Part shown: piece by piece, positions 58,661 to 64,000 of the stretch
Position numbering within the stretch: the stretch's first letter is position 1
Layout: each line of letters starts with the position of its first letter
Assembly: GCA_003615045.1 (NCBI GenBank)
Contig: ML014163.1
Coordinates: 1-64,000 of the forward strand
Length of the DNA: 64,000 bases
From: Caulochytrium protostelioides
Taxonomy: Eukaryota > Chytridiomycota > Caulochytriomycetes > Caulochytriales > Caulochytriaceae
Reading direction: 5' to 3'
The notes under the pieces: model-generated
Seen by the model: the letters and a program-made list of their open reading frames with translations, nothing else
What the model was told of the DNA's origin: nothing
Databases searched by the model: none
Translations under genes and position numbers: made by a program

Positions 58661-58736
58661 CGCCGTCGCCGTCGCCATCGCCATCGCCATCGCCATCGCC
58701 ATCGCCATCGCCATCGCCATCGCCGTCGCCATCGCG
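58661..58736. repeat. Hexamer repeat (CGCCAT)n
   Basis: About eleven copies of CGCCAT/CGCCGT in tandem; open in several frames but with no gene context. Confidence 0.9.
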
Positions 58737-59334
58737 GCGGCGACGGCGCGCTCATCGCGCATGGGCGACTACTTGGCGCGACCCGCTGGTCGGTCACCGC
58801 TTCGGGGTTGATCGATCGCTCTCGGGCGTCTCTCCTGGTCCGGCGAGTCCGCCCTCCGATCGCCGCGCGCCTCGACGCCTCGACGCCTGCGATCGACGCG
58901 CGCGCGCCACCACACCCCAGCGCTGTCGAACGCCCGTCCCCGACATCGGCCTCCCGGCACCAGCGCCGCCCGCACCCCCCGCAGCGCCGCTAACGCCCTT
59001 CCCAGCGCGGGATCGCGCTCGGAAATTGCGCCGACACCGGCGGAGCGATCGGCCGTATGGCGCAGGATCGCGCTGCCCGGACGACTCCCGCTTCTGACCG
59101 CGCCCGGCATCCCGGCCGCCCGCGCGGTCTCCCATCACCCCTGCCGGCGGTCTCGCGCGCCGGCGACGGCGACGGCGACGGTGCCGGCGACGGCGACGGC
59201 GACAGCGACGGCGTCCTTCAGGGGGTGCCGCGGCGTCGGCTCACGACGTCTCCCGCGGCGCGGCGCGCCCGCCGGACGGACCACCGCCGTCGCCGCCGCC
59301 GCCTCTCGCCGCGGAGCGCATCGCTGCGGCCTCC

Positions 59335-62300
59335 ATGGCGGACGCCGACCGGGCCCCCGCGACGCCGGCCGTAGCGGCGGCCACGGACGCGGCGGCCGCG
59401 GCCTCCCCGGCGATCAGCGCCGCCGGCAGCCACGCCGGCAGCCACAGCAGCACGCCGCCGTACGCGACAGATCTGCACCGCCGCAGCGGCCGCCGCCAGA
59501 ACCCCGCCGCGCGGCAGGGCCGCGTCTTCCCGCCGACGACGCTGCGCACCGCCTTTGAGCAGGGCGGCCAGAGCTTCCCGTCCTCGTCGCCCTCCACCTC
59601 GGCTTCGGCGTCCCCGTCGGCATCGGCATCGGCATCCGCATCCGCATCCGCATCCGCATCCGCATCGGCATCGGCATCGGCAACGACACCGGCGGAACCC
59701 TTGGCGCGGCCCTCGCCCCAGCCCGCGCCGTCGTCCGCGGCGCCGTCCATACCGCCGTCCTTGCCGCGCAAAGCCGCGCGCGAGCCGCGCCCGACGCTCC
59801 AGCTGCCGCTGCAGGCCGCGCCCCCGGCCGCCCATGCGGCAGGCCCGACGACGGCGCCCGCGCCGTACGGCGCCGCGCCCGCGGTGGCCGCGCCGCGGCG
59901 GCCCAGCGTCTCGAGCCTCCCGCCGCGGAGCCCGCGCCACCCGCCGGACGCCGCGCCGCTCAGCGACGGCGGCCCCGTGCCCACGCCGACGCTCTCGCCC
60001 GGCGACGCCTCCCCGGCGGCGCCGTCCCCGGCCTCCGCGGGCCGCCAAGGCAGCCGCCACGGCAGTCTGGACCGTTACGGCCGGCTGATGAGCAGCGCCG
60101 CGGCCGGCGACCGCGAGGAGGCTGAGGCAGCAGCCGCAACCGGGCTCCGCTCGGCCGGGAGCTCTGGCGGCGACCGCCGTTCGGAACGCGCCTCACTCGA
60201 CCCGTTCCCGTCCACCGCGGCCGCCGCTCCCGCAGAATCATCATCGCCATCGTCGTCGTCGTCGGCCGCGCCGCCCGCCGGTGTGCAGACGCTGCAGAGC
60301 GCGTTCGCGCCGACCTCGTCGGCGGCCTCGACCCACGGTGGCGCGGCGCCGTCGGCCGCCAGCCCGGCCAAGCCCCTTGGCGGCCCCTTGGCGGCGTTCC
60401 GGAGCGCCGCCTTCCACGACATCCATGGCTTCCACCGCCACCACAGCGCTTTCGGCGCATCCGCGGGCGGGTCGCTCGCCTCGCCGGCGCTCTCCCCCGC
60501 ACCCTCTGCGACGCCCTCGCCGTCAGCCTCGCACGCGAATTCCCATGCAGGGTCGCTCTCGGCGCTCGCGGGCGGCGGCCACGCGGCGAGCGGGCTCGCG
60601 TCGTCGGCGACCTCGCCGCTCGGCGGCAGCTTGTCGTCCATCACGGCCTCTGGCGGCGGCGGCGGGAGCGGCGCTGCCTCGCCGGCGCCCGCGCCGCTCT
60701 CGGCGAAACAGATCAAGAAGTCCATCTTTCGGATGCCCTTCGGCCGCAAGAACAAGCCCAAGCAGGTCAGCGCCGGCCCGGGCGCCACCCCGCTCAGCAT
60801 CGGCCCCACGACGCGGCAGGAGGAGAAGGGCGCGCTGCCGCGCATCCCGCGGCACATGAGCGAGGGCGATGTGACCCACGGCCAGGGCTACGATGCGCCG
60901 CTCAGTCCGGACGGCGCGTTCCGCTTCCCGGACGTGACGCCCTTCGGCGCGGGCGCCCGGTCCAGCGGCGCCGCCGGCGGCAGCAGCGGCGCGTACGGCT
61001 CCGTGGGCCGGCATACGGGCGGCAGCGGCCAGGTGAGTGGCCCGACGAGCGGCCCGACGAGCGGGTATGCCAGCGCCGCCGGCAGCGGCCATAGCCTCGG
61101 CGAGGGCGGCATGTCGGCGGGCCCCACGAGCGGCTCGTCGCGCCGCCCGAGCGCCCAAAGCCTGTCGTCGAGCCTCAAGGAGCAGCTGCCGCTCGTGGCG
61201 GGCCATCACCACCATCCCGACCTCTCGCAGTACCAGCCGGAGGGCCCCGTGCAGTCGCGCACGTATGCGCACGACGCGCTGGGCGTGAGCTCGTCGACGG
61301 TCCCGCCGTTCACGCCGGAGGCCTCCGTCGACCCGCCGATGGCGACGCTTCCGGAGCCCGCGGAGATGGACACCGGCCGCGCCGACGCCACGACGTCGTG
61401 CTTGCGCATCTTCCGCACGGACTCGACGTTCGCCACGATCCATGCGGACGTCGAGATCACGACGCTGGAGCTCGTGACCCTCATGATCCGCAAGTTCTTT
61501 CTGCATGCCTTCGACGGCGGCAAGGGCGCGGGCGGCAGCATCGGCGGCGCCGGCGGGAGTGCCGGCGCGGCGGGCGGCGCCGGCGCCGGCGGCGCGGCCG
61601 CCGCCGCCTTCGGCCCCATCACGACGAGCCACGGCATCTTTTTGCAGCACATGGGCCAGCAGCGGCGGCTGCGGGACCACGAGAAGCCGTTCAAGATCCA
61701 GGCGGAGCTGTTGCGTCACGTCGGATTCGACTACGAAGACAGTATGACGCAGGATGCGCACAACAAAGCGCTGGTGCGCGAGGACAACAGCTATCTCTAC
61801 CGGTTCACATTCTCGGAGGTGCTGAACAACGAGCCGCTGCTGCGCCACATCGGCACGCCGTCGCACTGGATTCTGGCGCACCAGCGTCTCACCGATCTGC
61901 CCTCGTACTTGCGCAGCCGCAGCCACGAGGTGGTGAATCTGAATCTCCGTGACAATCCCGATTTCCACTGGTCGGCGCAGCTCACGCGCCAGATGGCGAG
62001 CCTGCGGATCCTGACCCTGAGCAACTGCTTCCTCAGCGAGGTGCCCGCGGCGCTGCACTGCCTGCATGCGCTCTCCCAGCTGGATCTGAGTCACAACAGT
62101 CTCGAGTCGATGGCGACGCTGTCATGTGCGGGCCTTGCGGCGCTGACGTACCTTAATCTGTCGCACAACCGGCTCTCGCAGTCGCGGCTCTTTGCGCCGA
62201 CCGAAAGCCCGCCACAGGCGCTGCAGACGCTGCTGCTGAGCAACAACCAGCACGAGCATATCCCCGTCGACGTGCTCAGCCTCACCCATCTGCAGCATCT

Positions 62301-64000
62301 CGATCTCAGCTATAACCGCTTGACCGAGTTCCCGTCGGCCATGTCCAAAATGAAAAGCCTCTCGGTGCTGATCCTCATTCGCAACCGGATCACCACGCCG
62401 CTCACCCACGTGCTCGCCTCCGCTCCGCTCCATCTGGTCGAGTGGGATTTGCGCGAGAACCCGCTCGCGCTGCCAGACGTAGGCCCTGATGCCGCTGTGG
62501 CTGCTGATGGGGCTGCCGCGGCCAGGGCCGACGCCGACGCCGACGCCGGGGCTGCGGCCGCCGTCTCGACCTCGCCGCCCCAGGCCACGGCGGCGCCGCT
62601 GTCACCCGAGTCAGCCGTCCAGCTCATGGCGCAGATCGCGGCATTCCGCAACCTGGAAGCCTTCAAAATCGGGCGGCTCGCTGACGACGACACCGAGTGG
62701 ATCGCCTCGCGCCTCGCCGCGTGCCAGCCGCATCTCCAGCTCCGCGCGCCGCCGCCCGCCGCCCATACGAGCCCTCTCATGGACCCACCAACCGCGGCAG
62801 CGGCGGCGGCCGCCGCCGCTGCCGCCGCTGCCGCCGGCACAGGGTATCCGAGCCGTGGCGGCGGCGACTACAGCAGCGCAGCGTCCATACCGGTGCCTTG
62901 CCTGGCGCTCCCGTCGGCCGCTGTCGGCGGCTCGCCGGCCGCGGACGGCTCTCTGGTGGCGGCGTCAGGTGCGACGACGGCGACGGCGCTGCGGCCCACG
63001 ACCGACTTTGCCCGGCTGACGGACCTCACATGGACCGGCCGCCCCATCACGCCGGACTTCGGCAACCTCGCGGGCACGCTGACCAAGATCAATCTGACCG
63101 ACTGCGGGATCGAAGCACTGCCGGCTACGTGGTTTGTCGGCCTGACAGGCCTGACGATTCTCAACCTCAACTCGAACCGGCTCCGGAGTTTGCCGCCGTT
63201 TGCCGTCCCGTTACCATCGGCGTCGGCCACGTCGGGGGCGGTCACCTCGGACGGCGCGGCGCGCCACGTCGGTTGCCTCCAGCTCGAGTACCTGACGGTG
63301 GCCAACAATGCTCTGGAGTTCCTGCCGCGGGAGCTTGGTCTGCTGCGCCGCTTGGTCGTGCTGAGTGTGGAGGGCAACGCGTTGCGTGAGCTTCCGCAAA
63401 GCATCTGGGACTGCCCGTGCCTCGAGACCATCAACGTCAGCAGCAACGCGCTCTGCCGCTTCCCGTTGCCGCTCAACCCCTACTGGGCCCCCGGCGGCAG
63501 CGGCGGCAACGGCGGCCGCGGCGGCCGCGGCGGCGGCCAAGGCGGTAGCCATGCGCCGGGCGGCGTGGATCCCTTTGACGACTCGGACCACGCGGGACTC
63601 GCCGGAACGGGCGGGGCGTCCCCGTACACGACGCCGTCGCAGCTCACCCATAACCCGACGTTCGCCCGACCCAGCGGCACGACGGGGGGGCGGCCGGCCG
63701 GACCGGTCACGCCGACTGGTGGTGGTGGTGGTGGTGGTGGTGGCGGTGGCGGCGGCGGCGGCGGTGGCGGGATGTACGACTTCGCAGATCCGTTCAGCCC
63801 GTCGTCGCCCATCATGGGGTATGCACCGTACGGCGCGCCCATCGGCTACCCGGGGGACGGCAACGACCACGCCGCGCCGCTCGGGCCGGATGATGTCGCC
63901 CAGGGCGCGCCGCTCTCGCACAGCCTGCGCTCGCTGTATCTGACCAACAACCACCTCGAGGACGACCTCTACGCGGCGCTCTATCATATGCCGCATCTGC
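59335..64000 (+). CDS. CYR1: Adenylate cyclase (Cyr1-type), N-terminal part, cut by the window end
   Basis: Fungal-type peripheral-membrane adenylate cyclase that makes cAMP under Ras and G-alpha control; 1555 residues visible with no stop, catalytic end outside the window. The in-frame stop at 59095-59097 and the first ATG at 59335 set the start. Residues 1-450 are disordered, including a (SA)n run coded by a hexamer repeat. A basic block (AKQIKKSIFRMPFGRKNK, near 460) precedes Gly-rich linkers. A Ras-association domain lies at about 689-818: CLRIFRTDSTFATIHADVEI, MIRKFFL, and REDNSYLYRFTF, matching the GREDLSYLxRF text of Cyr1. From about 838 come leucine-rich repeats (LNLRDN, LSQLDLSHNSL, LTYLNLSHNRL, LQTLLLSNNQ, LQHLDLSYNRL), with Ala- and Gly-rich insertions. 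RA followed by LRRs is characteristic of fungal cyclases. Confidence 0.82.
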   Translation, partial: MADADRAPATPAVAAATDAAAAASPAISAAGSHAGSHSSTPPYATDLHRRSGRRQNPAARQGRVFPPTTLRTAFEQGGQSFPSSSPSTSASASPSASASASASASASASASASASATTPAEPLARPSPQPAPSSAAPSIPPSLPRKAAREPRPTLQLPLQAAPPAAHAAGPTTAPAPYGAAPAVAAPRRPSVSSLPPRSPRHPPDAAPLSDGGPVPTPTLSPGDASPAAPSPASAGRQGSRHGSLDRYGRLMSSAAAGDREEAEAAAATGLRSAGSSGGDRRSERASLDPFPSTAAAAPAESSSPSSSSSAAPPAGVQTLQSAFAPTSSAASTHGGAAPSAASPAKPLGGPLAAFRSAAFHDIHGFHRHHSAFGASAGGSLASPALSPAPSATPSPSASHANSHAGSLSALAGGGHAASGLASSATSPLGGSLSSITASGGGGGSGAASPAPAPLSAKQIKKSIFRMPFGRKNKPKQVSAGPGATPLSIGPTTRQEEKGALPRIPRHMSEGDVTHGQGYDAPLSPDGAFRFPDVTPFGAGARSSGAAGGSSGAYGSVGRHTGGSGQVSGPTSGPTSGYASAAGSGHSLGEGGMSAGPTSGSSRRPSAQSLSSSLKEQLPLVAGHHHHPDLSQYQPEGPVQSRTYAHDALGVSSSTVPPFTPEASVDPPMATLPEPAEMDTGRADATTSCLRIFRTDSTFATIHADVEITTLELVTLMIRKFFLHAFDGGKGAGGSIGGAGGSAGAAGGAGAGGAAAAAFGPITTSHGIFLQHMGQQRRLRDHEKPFKIQAELLRHVGFDYEDSMTQDAHNKALVREDNSYLYRFTFSEVLNNEPLLRHIGTPSHWILAHQRLTDLPSYLRSRSHEVVNLNLRDNPDFHWSAQLTRQMASLRILTLSNCFLSEVPAALHCLHALSQLDLSHNSLESMATLSCAGLAALTYLNLSHNRLSQSRLFAPTESPPQALQTLLLSNNQHEHIPVDVLSLTHLQHLDLSYNRLTEFPSAMSKMKSLSVLILIRNRITTPLTHVLASAPLHLVEWDLRENPLALPDVGPDAAVAADGAAAARADADADAGAAAAVSTSPPQATAAPLSPESAVQLMAQIAAFRNLEAFKIGRLADDDTEWIASRLAACQPHLQLRAPPPAAHTSPLMDPPTAAAAAAAAAAAAAAGTGYPSRGGGDYSSAASIPVPCLALPSAAVGGSPAADGSLVAASGATTATALRPTTDFARLTDLTWTGRPITPDFGNLAGTLTKINLTDCGIEALPATWFVGLTGLTILNLNSNRLRSLPPFAVPLPSASATSGAVTSDGAARHVGCLQLEYLTVANNALEFLPRELGLLRRLVVLSVEGNALRELPQSIWDCPCLETINVSSNALCRFPLPLNPYWAPGGSGGNGGRGGRGGGQGGSHAPGGVDPFDDSDHAGLAGTGGASPYTTPSQLTHNPTFARPSGTTGGRPAGPVTPTGGGGGGGGGGGGGGGGGGMYDFADPFSPSSPIMGYAPYGAPIGYPGDGNDHAAPLGPDDVAQGAPLSHSLRSLYLTNNHLEDDLYAALYHMPHL
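59619..59683 (+). repeat. Hexamer repeat coding for (Ser-Ala)n inside adenylate cyclase
   Basis: TCGGCA/TCCGCA hexamers in tandem encode a run of about eleven Ser-Ala pairs in the disordered N-terminus. Confidence 0.85.

Larger units (their letters stand above)
57521..59334. other. Intergenic with short tandem repeats; leader of adenylate cyclase
   Basis: 1.8 kb without a supported gene. Two arrays are listed separately (58259, 58661). A GGCGAC array at 59162-59208 lies just upstream of the adenylate cyclase start codon; it is open in the cyclase frame but reads as poly-Arg and is placed in the leader. Confidence 0.45.

Overview
The window comes from a GC-rich, gene-dense eukaryotic genome. 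Genes have few, short introns with GT(A/G)AG donors, and most are single open frames. The content points to a zoosporic (flagellated) fungus. A fungal-type adenylate cyclase with an RA domain and leucine-rich repeats, a Spc3-type signal peptidase subunit and GPI-type Thr-rich wall proteins say fungus. A MYCBPAP-like axonemal protein, an EF-hand-fold protein and a beta-tubulin tail carrying the EGEF axoneme signature say motile cilium. A chytrid- or blastoclad-grade lineage fits (a Caulochytrium-like organism is only a guess).

Layout: tRNA-Thr (0.3 kb); a two-exon homogentisate-prenyltransferase-like UbiA enzyme (1.9-3.1 kb); V-ATPase proteolipid c (4.5-5.0); SPC3 on the minus strand (5.6-6.2); a long gene-poor stretch to 10 kb; a three-exon MYCBPAP-like gene (10.0-13.7); mitochondrial ISA1 (14.3-15.1); a two-exon secreted Thr-rich protein on minus (16.0-17.3); an Egghead/BRE-3-like GT2 glycosyltransferase (20.0-21.7); a mobile-element graveyard with a decayed Fanzor (eukaryotic TnpB) and a Ty3/gypsy integrase fragment (22.0-23.0); a GPI-anchored vWD/EGF surface protein on minus (23.2-25.7); an HHxxxDG acyltransferase on minus (27.5-30.6); a second Fanzor remnant of the same family (31.0-31.5); an AT-richer island with an orphan secreted protein (31.9-34.1).

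The right part is denser: Diaphanous-type formin (35.1-39.7), claudin-like tetraspan protein on minus (39.8-40.5), RNase P/MRP Pop3/Rpp38-like (41.6-42.5), a three-exon Costars/ABRACL gene (43.0-43.5), a two-exon NDUFAF2-like complex I assembly factor on minus (43.6-44.3), prenylcysteine oxidase-like (44.8-46.6), importin-alpha-like ARM protein (47.9-50.2), EF-hand-like protein (51.5-52.6), a gene-poor region rich in short tandem repeats (52.6-56.2), intronless beta-tubulin (56.2-57.5) and the N-terminal 1.55 thousand residues of adenylate cyclase, cut by the window end (59.3-64.0).

The genes are not an operon or an obvious cluster; they are mostly housekeeping, cytoskeletal/flagellar and cell-surface functions. 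The unusual items are the two related Fanzor remnants, the HPT-like UbiA enzyme (a family best known from plants and cyanobacteria), and the AT-rich secreted orphan. Long antisense frames opposite almost every gene are by-products of GC-rich codon use and are omitted.
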